Shown here: piece after piece, positions 33,468 to 45,080 of the stretch
How the letters are laid out: each line of letters starts with the position of its first letter
How positions within the stretch are numbered: the first letter of the stretch is position 1
DNA from: Achatina immaculata
Lineage: Eukaryota; Mollusca; Gastropoda; Stylommatophora; Achatinidae
Length of the DNA stretch: 64,000 nt
Direction of reading: 5' to 3'
Assembly (NCBI GenBank): GCA_009760885.1
Contig: CM019704.1
Coordinates: 16,724,929 to 16,788,928, forward strand
Translations under genes and position numbers: made by a program
The notes under the pieces: generated by a model
What the model saw: the letters and a program-made list of their open reading frames with translations, nothing else
Told to the model about the DNA's origin: nothing
Databases searched by the model: none

Positions 33468-33890
33468 ATCTCTCTCTCTCTCTCTCTCTGTCTGTCTTTC
33501 TCTGTCAATCTATCTCTCGGTCTTTTTCTCTCTCTCAATCTCTCTATCTGTCAGTCTTTCTCTCTCTCTCTCTCTCTCTCTGTCATTTTCTCTCTCACAT
33601 TCTGTCTTTTCCTATCTCAGTCTCTTTTTCAGCCTCTCTCTCTCTCCGTCTCTCTCTCTCTCAACTCCATCTCTCTCTCAGTCTTTCTCTTTTTCCTTCT
33701 TCTTCTCTCTGTCTCTATCTCTCTCTCTCTCTCTCTATCTCTAGTCTTTATCTCTGTCTTTTTCTCTGTTACACACACACTCTCTCTCTTCTTCAGTCTC
33801 TCTCTCTTTCTCTTTCTCTCTCTCTCTATCTCAGTCTCTGTCTCCCTATCTTTCTCTGTCTGTCTGTCTGTCTGTCTCTTCCCCTCCCCT
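33468..33890. repeat. (TC)n / (TCTG)n pyrimidine tract
   Basis: A 420-bp interrupted (TC)n tract with TCTGTC variants and a (AC)n island at ~33772. A 180-codon SLSLSLS frame is repeat translation. Confidence 0.95.
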
Positions 33891-34499
33891 TAACTTGACA
33901 TTCCGTGAGGCCAGCACACATATGCATTGTGGCGCTCGGTGTTTCCCCGGCCTCCATCAGCTTAAAGAGTATGTCAGTGTGTAAAGCTTTATTTATAATT
34001 CATATCTGCAGGGAAAACTGTGAGGAGTTGAGAGAAACCCCACGAAAAACGCCTTCTCTTGGGGGCCTGTAACATATTAGACTGGACATTAGGAGGTTTA
34101 TCTTCCAGTGTCTTCTAGATGGCGGACCTATTTTTACCTTCAAAACCCAAGTTACTTTTTTTTTTTTTAAATTGTTGTTGTTGTTGGCTGTTAACTTTGC
34201 ATAGCTCTGTTTCAGCGTTTGCTCAATCGTAGTTAAAAATTTAGTTAAACTAAACCAGTGATACAGAGAGATGGCTGAAGACGACCGTGTAGTATTATTT
34301 CTGATGCACGAAGAATCGTTTGAAGAATTTGATGAAATAAATTATCTTCGGGGGTAAGAGAAACCGAAAATTCTTAGTTCTGACAATGCAAAAGTTAAGT
34401 GAGAGTGTGAGCAGTTTTATTATGAGAATTTATTTCTGTGTTTTTTGTAACCCGAAGTCGCACGCGGAGTGGGTCATGTCGGAAACTGCATGAATTCTC
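33891..34499. other. Low-copy DNA
   Basis: Nothing recognised; a GTT triplet run sits at ~34173-34186. Confidence 0.4.
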
Positions 34500-34785
34500 G
34501 CAATGGACCAAATTAATAAATGGGTTGGGTTCTCGCAGTGGGCAAAAGAAAAAAATAAGGGTTCTTCCAGTGGACCACATAAACAGGGTTTTTTCAGTGG
34601 ACCAAAGAAACAAGGTTCTTGCAGTGGACCAAAGAAAGAGGTTCTTTCAGTGGACCAAAGAAACAGGGTTCTTGCAGTGGACCAAAGAAACAGGATACCC
34701 TCAATACACCAAAGAAACAGGGTACCCTCAATGGACCAGAGAAACAGGGTTCTCGCAACTGACCAGAGAAACATGGATCTGGGCA
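34500..34785. repeat. 26/27-bp minisatellite, ~10 copies
   Basis: The unit is CAGTGGACCAAAGAAACAGG plus GTTCTTG; right-hand units change to CAATGGACCAGAGAAACAGG. Open frames over it are repeat translation. Confidence 0.93.
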
Positions 34786-36055
34786 GACTCCATCAAAATA
34801 GAGAGGATATCCCTGTTTTCCAGGCAGAAGATGAGCAGCCGCTGAATTCAAGGCGCGCTACGATGATATGAAGAAAGGGGTCTTGACTGTTCCTGAGGAC
34901 CGCGCCGAGCTTCCACAGCAGCAGCCATCTTTCGCCCCTGTGAGGTAGTAATAATGAACTGAATATGACTCCAAGACGCGCGGTCAAGTGTGACAGAGTG
35001 GAACATTTCTGTATAGTAACTCAACAGTACCGCACAAAGCAGACTTTTGTCCAAAGACGGAAAGAAAGCAGACAGTCAAGCACAAAGAGCTGAGGCAGAC
35101 AATGAGATCACACAAATGCCTTGAATGCCTATCTTTCTCTTATGGCCAGCGCTCCTGAAGTGAAGTGCTCTTGAAGGAGATTCGTAATAAAAAGAAGGAA
35201 AAAAAAATTATCCACAATTCCTGCCATCTCTAGCACCTGCCCACGCCGCCCGTGTATGCCGTACTTGAACTTCTCAGGGCTACCAGTTATCTTCAACCTT
35301 TCTCCTCCTCGTTGCAGGCTGGCGCGTCTCCTCACTTGTTCTCATTAAATTCAAACTTAACTTTCATAAATCAGTCCCCTGTTTCATTTAAAAGAAAAAA
35401 AATAAAACACCCCGCACTCTATCTTGACAAAATAACCTTCGTCCCGTACTTCAAGCTGACAACTTTCTAAAATGAAATCAGAAATTTAAGTTCCGTTTAT
35501 GTCTACTTTGAACATAGATTGGGATTTAGGCATCTGTCCAGAAACAAAGCAGTCCTTCACATTACCTGTTCACGCTTATCTGCCCTTGTCTTTGTAGTTT
35601 TCATTCATACTTTTAGTATGGAACAAGGCCACCAGGGTAAAAGATGCCAGAAAAAGTGATATAAAACAACACAAGAAAGAGACAAGATTACAAGAAACGA
35701 GTACTCGATTTTATCTATACACGGCTTAGAAGTCAACATGAAAGCGAGTTGTTACTCTACCTGGTAGTGGTGCTAAACATGTATGTTGACTGCCACATTG
35801 TGGTGTAACTTGTTGCAGATATGCAGCAGCTACACGACGAACATTCCCTGTAGTAACTTGTACTCTTTACAGGGCAATCCCGGGACGTTCACAAGCTGGC
35901 ACATACAAGGGTTATCAATCAAGACTGCATTACCTTAGCATTCACAGCCATTTTTTACGTGGAACATGATGATGATGATGACTGACGACGAAAATATATA
36001 TCAAAAAACGATTCCCACATGTGTAATTCCAACACAATATAACTCCGGGCCGCTG
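34786..36055. other. 1.3 kb low-copy DNA
   Basis: Frames are 72 codons or fewer with no recognised motif. A GATGATGATGATGA run is at ~35968. Confidence 0.4.
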
Positions 36056-36800
36056 ACTAGTTAACTCACTGAGATAGCTCCACAAGAATTCAACCAAACT
36101 ATCGACTAAACATACGTAACTCACGACTAGTAACTATCAACTATAACATACTTAACTCACGACTACTAACTAACAACTATAACATACTTAACTCACGACT
36201 ACTAACTAACAACTATAACATACGTAACTCACGACTACTAACTAACAACTATAACATACGTAACTCACGACTACTAACTAACAACTATAACATACGTAAC
36301 TCACGACTACTAACTAACAACTATAACATACTTAACTCACGACTACTAACTAACAACTATAACATACGTAACTCACGACTACTAACTAACAACTATAACA
36401 TACGTAACTCACGACTACTAACTAACAACTATAACATACGTAACTCACGACTACTAACTAACAACTATAACATACGTAACTCACGACTACTAACTATCAA
36501 CTATAATATACTTAACTCACGACTACAAACTAACAACTATAACATACGTAACTCACGACTACTAACTAACAACTATAACATACGTAACTCACGACTACTA
36601 ACTGACAACTATAACATACTTAACTCACGACTACTAACTAACAACTATAACATACTTAACTCACGACTACAAACTAACAACTATAACATACTTAACTCAC
36701 GACTACTAACTATAACATACTTAACTCACGACTACTAACTATAACATACTTAACTCACGACTACTAACTATCACATACTTAACTCACGACTACTAACTAT
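36056..36800. repeat. 36-bp minisatellite, ~20 copies
   Basis: The unit is AACTCACGACTACTAACTAA plus CAACTATAACATACGT. ATACGT and ATACTT variants occur in blocks. The right end has shortened 26-bp units that lack CTAACAACTA. Confidence 0.97.
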
Positions 36801-37284
36801 CACAATTAACATTTCTAACACCGACAAGACTACACCACATTCTCTCTCAACAGACAAACTCTGAACCATCTGAGCTGAAACTTTCGTCTCACACCCGGAC
36901 CACAAAACAAACTTTCCACCAGCAGAGAATGAACTTGAAGTCATAGACAAAACACTCGAGAAGGTTCTACAGACATACACAACCATCATGGGCCTAACTC
37001 TGAGATAATGATTATCAGATACCCTTGACAAAATACTGCCACAAATACATATTTGACGGAAATCATCAAAGAATAAGACTCCAGGAAAAGAAAGCAACAG
37101 AACAGATCGCAAGCTCAAAATACATGCAGCAGGAATGATATTTAATTTGCTAGGATACGATCCAATGGTTAACATCAGCAAATTCTGGGAAATATTCCGA
37201 GACTCTTCCGAGTATTTCCAGTATAAAAAAAAATCACTTTGACAAAACCAGACTTCATATTTATGTGTTTTTATTTACAATATA
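36801..37284. other. Low-copy DNA
   Basis: The minus-strand frame 36771-37181 (136 codons) partly overlaps the array and has no recognisable domain. Not called as a gene. Confidence 0.4.
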
Positions 37285-37608
37285 ATTCCAATTTTTCGAG
37301 GCGACGACGTGGTTCCTTGTAGCGGTCAGCGACGCATTGCTCACTGTCTGCGTCAAAGCTGGTTAATCATAGTCGACCAAGACCCTATCTCACCGCTTCG
37401 TTGGTACCCACAGTAGACGACTCAGTGTGGCTAACGAGACGGGGATGGCTACCTGGTGAAGAATCAGTGCATTGCTCTGTTTGTAGCTACACTTCGGGTC
37501 CGAGGGGAAAAAAGGGGCAATAATCCACTCCTTACTCAACACAAAGCCCCGTCTCCACATCTTCACTACATCAGCTGCACAGGATGCTCGCAATTCCAGG
37601 GAGATAGA
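37285..37608 (+). mobile_element. Family A SINE-like repeat (copy A4)
   Basis: Landmarks in order: GGTCAGCGACG, GTCGACCAAGACCCTATCTC, GTTGGTACCCACAGTAGACG, GGCTAACGAGACGGGGATGG, CATCTTCACTACATCAGCTG, GCAATTCCAGGGAGATAG. The 3' end passes straight into the 20-bp tandem array. Confidence 0.85.
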
Positions 37609-37795
37609 AAAACAACTCAGGAGATGGCATAATAATTCGGGAGACAGAATAACAATTCGTGAGATAGAATAACAACTCGGGGATAGAATAATTCGGGAGA
37701 TACAACAACAACTCGGGGATAGAATAACTTGGGAGATAGAATAACAACTCGGGAGACAGAATAACAACTCGGGAGATAGAACAAGGAATCAAATA
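37600..37795. repeat. ~20-bp minisatellite seeded from family A 3' end
   Basis: The unit is GGGAGATAGAATAACAACTC. The first unit is the terminal GGGAGATAGAAAAACAACTC of the family A copy, whose relatives end in CAGGGAGATTGAAGAAG, so the array probably grew from that terminus. Confidence 0.9.
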
Positions 37796-37884
37796 TTTCG
37801 AATTTTTATTCCAGAATTTGGAGAACACAACAGAAATAATCTCTGATGATAAGAACAAAATATAAATATGAAAGAAATAAATTG

Positions 37885-38230
37885 GGGCCCGAAGAGCCAC
37901 AGCTGACATACCAGAGTCAGGGCTGACGAACTGAAGTCGACAAAGACTTTGTCCCGCCTCCCCGTTGGTACCCCCATTAACAGGTTTATACTGGTTAACA
38001 GGGAAGGGATTGCCACAGTCATCATGATGGTGGAGTCTGTTAAAGAAGTATTCTATACGCCATGTTTTTTCAACCTCCATCCAGGGACCGATAAATAGTC
38101 ACCGCAATTTACTTCTAATCTGACACGACGCCGTGATTCAACATCTTCACTGCACCGGCTTCAATAAATAAATAAATAAATAACCAATAAGCTCGATGTT
38201 CCAGTGATTCAGAAGAAGAAGAAGAAGGAA
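37885..38230 (+). mobile_element. Family A SINE-like repeat (copy A5)
   Basis: Landmarks: CCACAGCTGACATACCAGAG, GTCGACAAAGACTTTGTCCC, GTTGGTACCCCCATTAACAG, ATGGTGGAGTCTGTTAAAGA, GACACGACGCCGTGATTCAA, CATCTTCACTGCACCGGCTT, then TTCCAGTGATTCAGAAGAAG and (GAA)n. An (AATA)n insert at ~38165-38183 interrupts the 3' third. Confidence 0.88.
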
Positions 38231-38384
38231 GAAGAAGAAGAACGAACGAACGAACTTATAAACTTTATTTTGAAAGGGTTAAGAACCGGGTATGCAGGCC
38301 CGTTTTTATGTTGCCTTCATCATACAACTTTCACTCGGTCACAGGCACTCAACACTTGTTACTGAACGTGCTAAGCCAGAAAAA
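38231..38384 (-). mobile_element. Probable LINE 3'-end relic
   Basis: Plus-strand AAGAACCGGGTATGCAGGCC at ~38280 resembles AAGAATTGGGCACGCAGGCC at ~26134, the presumed 3' terminus of the CR1-type LINE, followed by CTTCATCA in both. Short, hence tentative. Confidence 0.4.
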
Positions 38385-38770
38385 GAAATGAATAAATAAA
38401 AACATAAACCATCTCTTGTCCATACACTTACACACTTTGATATATGTAACTACATGAAATAAACTTAATTAACATTCTCACATTCGAAGAAGAAGAAGAA
38501 GAAAAAGAAGAAGAAGAAGAAATGAATGAATAAAAACATAAACCATCTCTTGTCCACACACTTCCACACTTTGACATATGTAACTACATGAAATAAACTT
38601 AATTAACATTCTCACATTGGAAGACGAAGACGAAGAAAAAGAAGAAGAAGAAGATGAAGAAGAAGAAGAAATGAATAAAAACATAAACCATCTCTTGTCC
38701 ATACACTCCAAACTTTCACGTATGTAAATACATGAAATAAACTTAATTAACATTCTCCCATTCGTTATAA
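38385..38770. repeat. ~130-bp tandem repeat, 3 copies, spaced by (GAA)n
   Basis: The unit includes AAAAACATAAACCATCTCTT, GTAACTACATGAAATAAACT and TAATTAACATTCTCACATT, then a variable (GAA)n/(GAC)n run. Copies are ~90 percent alike. Confidence 0.9.
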
Positions 38771-39092
38771 ACGAAGAAGAAGACTAAGAAGATGAAGAAG
38801 AAATTAGTAATAATTCACGCAGACAAAGCAACTGATCATAAAATAAATAACTTGAAAAGACAAGCAATTACTATGACAAAATATTCCCACAATCTGCAAA
38901 CTAAAATTGAATTTGAACCCCACCCAGTTGGTTTGATCCGCGACAGGGTTGGCCACACTTGCGTAAAGTAAGAGCAATGTATAATAAACTTGTGATATTT
39001 GAAAGTCTCAAGGCATGAACAAACAATACACACACCTTTCTATTGTTACATGTATATTTTCTTACAAAACGGTTACGGAAATATTTAGAAAT
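38771..39092. other. Low-copy DNA
   Basis: No gene or element end recognised. Confidence 0.4.
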
Positions 39093-39378
39093 ACATATAA
39101 AAAAAAATCCCCGTTTCCATGCCGTTAAGCCAAATTGGGGATAAGGTGTTAGGCTCTTCCAAATCATCAGCACATGAAAGTGTGATGTAGTCAGTATGAC
39201 GTGGCCGCATTCACCTTCCCAGAATTCTCTGGTACCCACTTTTAAAGGCTGGGTGGACCCCAGGGCCTTTTTTTGGTGTAGTGGTACCAGAAAAAAAATC
39301 CCCCACTGCTGTGACTTGAACCCGGTACCATAGATTAGTAGACAGAGCGCCTACCCACTCCGCCAACCAGGCCGCAAG
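39093..39378 (-). mobile_element. SINE2 copy (tRNA-derived)
   Basis: The minus strand starts with a tRNA-like head: TTGGCGGAGTGGGTAGGCGC (A box) and ACCGGGTTCAAGTCACAGC (B box). The body shares GGTGGACCCCAGGG, CTCTGGTACCCA, TCAGCACATGAAAG and CATGCCGTTAAG (plus-strand wording) with 57060-57372. The tail on the minus strand is ...CGGGGATTTTTTT. No tRNA acceptor pairing, so it is a SINE rather than a tRNA gene. Confidence 0.85.
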
Positions 39379-39738
39379 AAACAATATATAAACGTAACAA
39401 TATTTGTTCATCGTCATCATCATCTTGCACGATTACTGATTTTCCTGTAGAATTACTCTGTAATTTCCCGTGCGTCTGTGAAGTCTTTAATCCCCGACTC
39501 AAATATATCATTAACATTATCATTTAACTTCTTAAATGTGTCTACTCACCATGAACATTAATCTTATCATTTAATCCAGTGGGCTCCCAGTTTATACCCG
39601 TGAAATGGTTATAAAGCATGAAACTGTGGTGTAAAAAAAAAGGGAATTCCACAAACGTATTTCCGTGACCTGGACATTACATGTCAAGGGGACGCATGCG
39701 GCCCGAGAGCAGCGTTTATTGCTGACCCCGATCTATAG
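39379..39738. other. Low-copy DNA
   Basis: Nothing recognised; a short ATC run lies at ~39410-39424. Confidence 0.4.
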
Positions 39739-40025
39739 CAGGGGTGTCCCAACTTCATAGGGCCCAGGGGATATATTTGCATCTATGAGTCGAGTGGCAG
39801 GCCGCAAATAAAACAACAAGGTTTAGCTAAATTACACAAAAAGTAGAAAATATGGCAATTACGAAGTAAATGAGAATTGGAGCTACGATAATTTCTGTCC
39901 TTTGCAGCGCAGAAATGAAACCCGGCTTGGCTAACTGTTCACTTGAATAAAAATAAATTACATGTTCACAATAACCTCGCGAGCCACAATACAAAGCCTC
40001 ACGGACCGCCATTTGGACACTCTTG
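39739..40025. mobile_element. hAT MITE, 287 bp
   Basis: The left end is CAGGGGTGTCCCAACT; the complement of the right end is CAAGAGTGTCCAAATGGC. These match the CAGGGGTGTCCAAACT termini of Charlie-type hAT elements. Flanks ATCTATAG (39731-39738) and ACCTAACG (40026-40033) agree at five of eight positions, compatible with an old 8-bp target duplication. Subterminal GGCCCAGGGG and GCGGTCCGTGAGGC (complement) are also hAT-like. No coding capacity. Confidence 0.8.
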
Positions 40026-40504
40026 ACCTAACGCTTGGCTTTTTTGTTTGTTTTTTTCTTGTGCATAATCATTACGTTTTCTTTTCTGCAGCAGGTAAAT
40101 CACTAAGAGCCGAGTCTTCAAGCTCCCACACTCAGTAACAATATCTTGCGGAGGTACTGCAGAAGACTGTCTTAAATGGGTGAACAACATCAAGAGATGA
40201 ACAGGAACCAGTTTGGTCGAATGCACTAGGAAGACAAGAAACAGAGCAGAGTGGAGACTCACTGCGGTCAACCTTAGAAGGGCACGAGATCTGGCGGTAA
40301 TGAGAAGTAATAACTGCATACGTGATGTACTGTATGTGTTTATCCATGTATGTAAAATACATATGAAGTGCATCTAATATATGTTTTGCATATGTGCAAA
40401 TAGTAAATAGCAAGTTTTAAAAAAAAGGAAAATACTGGACATAAAGTGGAAGGAATTCAAGAACAAAGCAGAGATAAGGCAGATGAGGGAATAATAACCT
40501 GTCT
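40026..40504. other. Low-copy DNA
   Basis: Minus-strand frames of 124 and 93 codons overlap here but lack any motif, and they include hAT sequence at one end. Confidence 0.4.
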
Positions 40505-40765
40505 CATGGGTGATCCAAAAAAAAAAAATGAGATGGACATATGTTGGTCATGTGATGAGAAGAAACAGTCAGAGAATACCAAAACAAGCTGTCAAGTTGA
40601 GCACAACAGGCCGAAGAAAAAGAGGTCGACCATGTGAAAATCTAAAGAGGACATTGTTAAGAGAAGCCAAATTAGTAGGCATAAAATCCCTTGATGAGGT
40701 TGAAGAGTTTGCCGAAAACAGAAGAACTTGGCAAACTACCAAACGAGCCAAATGTGACGTTTAAA
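40505..40765 (+). mobile_element. LINE V fragment (RT C-terminal end)
   Basis: The frame at 40510 reads MRWTYVGHVMRRNSQRIPKQ, GRRKRGRPCENLKRTLLREA, then EVEEFAENRRTWQTTKRAK. This is the WxGHVxRR...KRGRP...NRxxW arrangement of LINE C-termini. The sequence differs from LINE X, Y, Z and W here. 5'-truncated. Confidence 0.75.
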
Positions 40766-40859
40766 GCACAAGAAGGATGTAAGATATGTGCACTGTATAA
40801 CACAACAATAGAAGAGAAGAAGTAACAAACAAGTCTACACATTGTTTAACTCTCCGTTC

Positions 40860-41130
40860 ATAACAGCCATTATGAAAAACAACAGACTGAGATGGCTGGA
40901 GTATTTATAGAGAATGAAGGAGGACAGACAAAACAAAGATGACATAGAAGTGATTGAAAAGGGATAGACCAAGAGGTAGGCCTAGATAACGATGACGAGA
41001 CAACTTAGAAGAAGATCTACGCGTTCTTGGAATCGACACATGGCAAGAAAAGATCAAGATCAGAAAGAAATGGGGACGTGTCTTGTTTGCAGAGGTAAGT
41101 CCCAATGCCTCGGAAAACTGCTGAATTCAG
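40860..41130 (+). mobile_element. LINE W fragment (RT C-terminal end)
   Basis: Broken frames read RLRWLEYL, GRPRGRP-like and LGIDTWQEKIKIRKKWGR, then TCTTGTTTGCAGAGGTAAGT and CCTCGGAAAACTGCTGAA. The last part matches the (GAA)n-tailed fragment at 8575-8740. Several stops and shifts; not functional. Confidence 0.7.
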
Positions 41131-41601
41131 CAGATGTTTAAAAAGGAAAAATACGTGTACTTATATATACAAGTATACACTCCATAAACATTTTCACGGA
41201 TATTAAAACATAGCGTTATTTTCTTCTCACATAAGATAGACAAAGCATATATAGTTTTTTAAGCAGTGAACAATGGGAAAACAAGGCAAATGTGACTGCA
41301 TAAAAGTATACTTTCTCCTGGTGAAATATATTTCTATAATGAAAGAGGCCGCTCAAGATGGCATAATCTTGTAGATTCACTAACATCGCACTGAAAGTTT
41401 TCTTCTGTTCCAAGGTAAAGGCGACAGCCTCTTGACCGCCATTGCTCTGCCCAGACAGCTCGGAGTCGGCGGAAGTGGATTTGCCCGGGAAGAGAGTTGC
41501 ACTGTGGGACAAACACGCACGAGCAAGTCTGATGATACAGGCCGAGGTAGAGGGGGAAGGTAGGGGAGTAAGATAGGGAATATCAAAGTGGCAAGTGAAC
41601 T

Positions 41602-41633
<32 letters not shown>

Positions 41634-42309
41634 CGGTATGTCAAGAGCACTGAAGGTATGAGAACTTCAGGAGACACAAATATAGACAAGAACAATGGCT
41701 GACGTTTCCTATAGACAAGACAACCTAGTGTTTGAAGAAGATCAAATATGGAGACAAAGATAAACCAATATGTATCTACGGGAGGGTGGTGGGGTGGGGT
41801 GGGGGTGGAAAACTGATTTTGGGTATGTGAGGGGGGGGGGCCCATCTGGTCCGTCGCTTTGGGGTTCCGAAGGCTTTCCCCTGCTTTTAGGGGCCCTCAG
41901 TTGTAGAAGACAGAATGGGCTAATCCATAAGGTAGAGCAGGTAACACGTTTTGCTCCACCACCTGACAAACATTCTCTCGGAGGCCTTGCCCCCTAGGAC
42001 ATACTGAACTGAGGAAAGTCTGTGAGACATCCACAAAGAAAGTTATGCGCAGACAAATCAAACACGAGGGGTAGTTAAACCGCGGGTTGCAGAGCCACGT
42101 CAGCCTCTTTAACATAAGAGGTATGTCGAGTAGACATAAGATGTATGTCAAGTAGACATATGATGTATATCACTTAGACATATGATGTATGTTGCGTAGA
42201 AATATGATTGGCACGCTCTTTTTTAACATAAATATCTATTTTTAGCTCTTTTTATTTTTATCTTCAGTAGTCTCGTTTAACTGACTTTCCATGTTGTTGC
42301 TGAAGTAGA
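41131..42309. other. 1.2 kb low-copy DNA with small repeats
   Basis: (AG)n at 41602-41630; G-rich at 41783-41840; a degenerate 26-bp tandem (TAGACATATGATGTATGT-like, ~3 units) at ~42115-42200. No gene recognised. Confidence 0.45.
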
Positions 42310-44760
42310 ATAAAGTAGGAGGAAAGGAATATGCAACAATCTACCAATGCACTATGTAAAAAGATATGGCATTCTGGTAATTTGCCCAAAAGAATGGAAA
42401 AGAACTGTATTCATACCACTGCCAAAAAAGGGTAACCTGAAATTATGCACAAACTACAGAACTGTTGCCCTGATTAGTCATGCCAGTAAAATTCTGTTAA
42501 AAATCATAATGGGTAGACTTCGTACGAAAATAGAAGAAGAAGTCAATATGGTCCAAGCTGGTTTTAGGCAATGAAGAGGATCAAGAGATCATATATCCAA
42601 TATAATATTAATAATAGAGAAATGCAGAGAGTTTAATGTGAATCTATATTTAATTTTTATAGACTATTCAAAGGCATTTGATTGTGGACAACACCAGAAA
42701 CTTTGGGAAATAATGGGAAAATGGGATTTCCAACACATTTGATACAATTAATGTAACTGCTGTATCTAGACCAACAAGGCAGCAGTAAGAATAAATGGTG
42801 AAACAACAACTTGGTTTCACATAAAACAAGGGGTCCATCAGGGGTGCATATTGTCGCCTTACTTTTTAACGTGCATACCGAAAATATACAGAGATGCACT
42901 GTGGAAAATCCTAATATGGCATGGCCTCCCCCATAAGAGAGTGAATGTAATCAAAGTCCTATACGAGGGTTTTCAGTGCAAAGTGATCTGTGGAGAACAT
43001 ACCTCCAGCAGCTTTAGGGTACAAACAGGAGTGAAGCAGGGATGTGTAGTGTCACCATCATTATTTATCTTGGCAGTAGACTGGTTAATGAAGGAGGCAA
43101 CATCAGACAAACGCAGAGGATTACAATGGACCCTTGACACAGTGCTGGAGGACCTTGACTTTGCGGACGATATTTGTCAAGCAGCCACAAAGATATGCAA
43201 GATAAAATAAACAAGCTAACTCAGAATGCAAACAACATAGGACTAAAGATCATCGTAGGAAAGACAAAGTTAATGAAGCAAAATGTGAACAACAGAAATG
43301 TACTCAGAGTAGATAGCAAGTTAATGGAAGAGGTCAACGAATTTGTATATCTTGGCAGTAGAGTAGTACAAAATGGAGACAGCACAGAGGACATCAACAA
43401 CATACTTACCAGAGCAAACCAGGCTTTTGCAATGGTGCAGACTATATGGATATCTAAAAAAAAAGTAAGCACGAATACGAAAATCAGGATATTTAAGAGT
43501 AATGTTCTAAGTGTACTACTCTATGGAAGTGAATGCTGGAAAATCACCAAAACCATAAGCTGAATTCTTTCCAGACTAAATGTTTACGAAGAATTAGAAA
43601 GATATTTTGGCCAAACACCATAAGAAATAACATCTTGTTGGCAGAGATGCAGATGAACCCACTGACAGCAATTATTGAGGAAATACGCTGGCGATGGTTG
43701 GGACATGTGCTTTGAATGACTGACAACTCACTACCAAAATAGCACTAAGATGGACACCACAGGGGAACAGAAGTAAGGGTAGACCAAAAGAGACATGGAG
43801 AAGAACAACAGAGAGGATGTTGAGCAATAGAGGGCTCACCTGGGCAAGAGCCTGGAAAACCTTTGCGGACGCCTCATGTGGCCTGGGCACTTAGGGTTCA
43901 GAGATACTGAAAATATAATGAGGAATGTTAGAGAAGATGTAGACAAAGAATATTATGATGCCATAACAATTGGAGGTTATGAAATACCAGAGATTAGATA
44001 TGCTGATGCCACAGTATTACTGTCCACAACACAAAAAGAAATGGAAAAACTAATTATGTCAGTCCGTAAGAATAGTGAAGAGCAAAACCTCTATCTTAAT
44101 GCAAAGAAAACTAAATTAATGACAACTGACAAATTAAATGAGGCAGCTGAAATATGTATCAACGAGGAAAAAGTGGAAGAAGTGGCGAGTTTTGAATATC
44201 TTGAATCATTACTAACAAATAATGGAGATAAAACGAAGAAAATTAAAAGGAGGACATCGTACGCTCTTCAAAAAAATAAAACAACTAAACAAGCTGTGGA
44301 GAACAGACTGAACTACAAAAATTATATTTTTAAGGACATGCATCTTTCCCATCGCAACATATCCTGTGAGACCTGGGCACTTAACAAAACAACTTAGAAA
44401 CACATAAATGCCTTTAAATGCTGCAGAAGAGTTTTTCAAATATCATGGACACATAAAAAAATCAAATATATCCATACTACAAGAACTTAATACTGATGAA
44501 GGTTGGCATGTAAAGAGGATTAAACAGAGAAAACTTAAATATTTTGGACACATTAAACGTCATGATAATCTAGAGAACACCGTCTTGGAAGGGTACATAA
44601 TGGGAAAAAGAAAGAGAGGAAGACCAAGGCGAAGATGGCTGCAAGACATCGTTGATGATCTGCAAATGGATGCATCAGTAGCAGGGCATCTTGCTCACAA
44701 CTGAGAGGCCTACAGGAGTGCTGTTAGGGAGGCAAAGTTCCGCAAGGGACATGCAAATAA
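42310..44760 (+). mobile_element. LINE X (copy X1), interrupted by LINE Y
   Basis: The two halves of one element are 42310-42874 (plus target site to 42888) and 43918-44760. The left half encodes RT motifs PKEWKRTVFIPLPKKGN, CTNYRTVALISHASKIL, QAGFRQ, LIFIDYSKAFD and HQGCILSPYF. The right half resumes with NVREDVDKEYYDAITIGGYE, EIRYADATVLLS, SVRKNSEEQNLYLNAKKTKL and ends with RHDNLENTVLEGYIMGKRKR and GRPRRRW. In the catalytic box the second Asp is lost (YADA for YADD). Several shifts and stops are also present. 5'-truncated. The 3' terminus is marked by TTCCGCAAGGGACATGCAAA, shared with X2 and X3. Confidence 0.92.
42889..43903 (+). mobile_element. LINE Y (copy Y2) inserted into LINE X
   Basis: A 1015-bp, 5'-truncated element. 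It encodes RDALWKILIWHGLPHKRVNV, GVKQGCVVSPSLFILAVDWL, LDFADDI (catalytic box, ~43155-43170), EFVYLGSRVV, SVLLYGSECWKITK, KCLRRIRKIFWPNTIRNNIL, RWRWLGHVL and a C-terminal GLGT stop at 43892-43894, then GGTTCAGAG. It is flanked by ATACCGAAAATATA (42875-42888) and ATACTGAAAATATA (43904-43917), a 14-bp target duplication with one difference. At least three frame disruptions. Same family as 20726-21115. Confidence 0.93.
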
Positions 44761-45080
44761 CCAAGTCTCATTTAATATTAATGAAACGCAAATTTGCATG
44801 TTTTCTTAAATGTTTCTGTAGTTCATCACTGTGTGACACACGCTCGGTATACTTAACAAATCTTAAAACACTCAAGATTTTGAAAACCTTTGGTATGTAT
44901 ATGTTTATGTTTTACGTTTATGTTTATGTGGACGTGCGCCCTTGCCACCCCCTTTTTCGTGGTTAAAAAAAAAGTAATATAAATTAATATATTGTTATGT
45001 ATTTATTTTGTTTTCAGTACTTATATAAACATTTTTTTAAACAAAATGCGGAATTAAAAAAAAAACCCGGGTGTGTAATA
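44761..45080. other. Low-copy AT-rich DNA
   Basis: Nothing recognised. TA at 45079-45080 is the target site of the following element. Confidence 0.4.

Noticed and set aside
33351..33893. 180-codon SLSLSLS frame as a secreted or membrane protein
   Set aside because: Translation of a (TC)n tract.
36056..36800. Regular repeats resembling a CRISPR array
   Set aside because: Units are contiguous with no unique spacers. This is true of all arrays here, and there are no cas genes; the DNA is eukaryotic.
42310..44760. A single long LINE with two RT domains
   Set aside because: The 14-bp target duplication and family-specific motifs show one LINE inserted in another.
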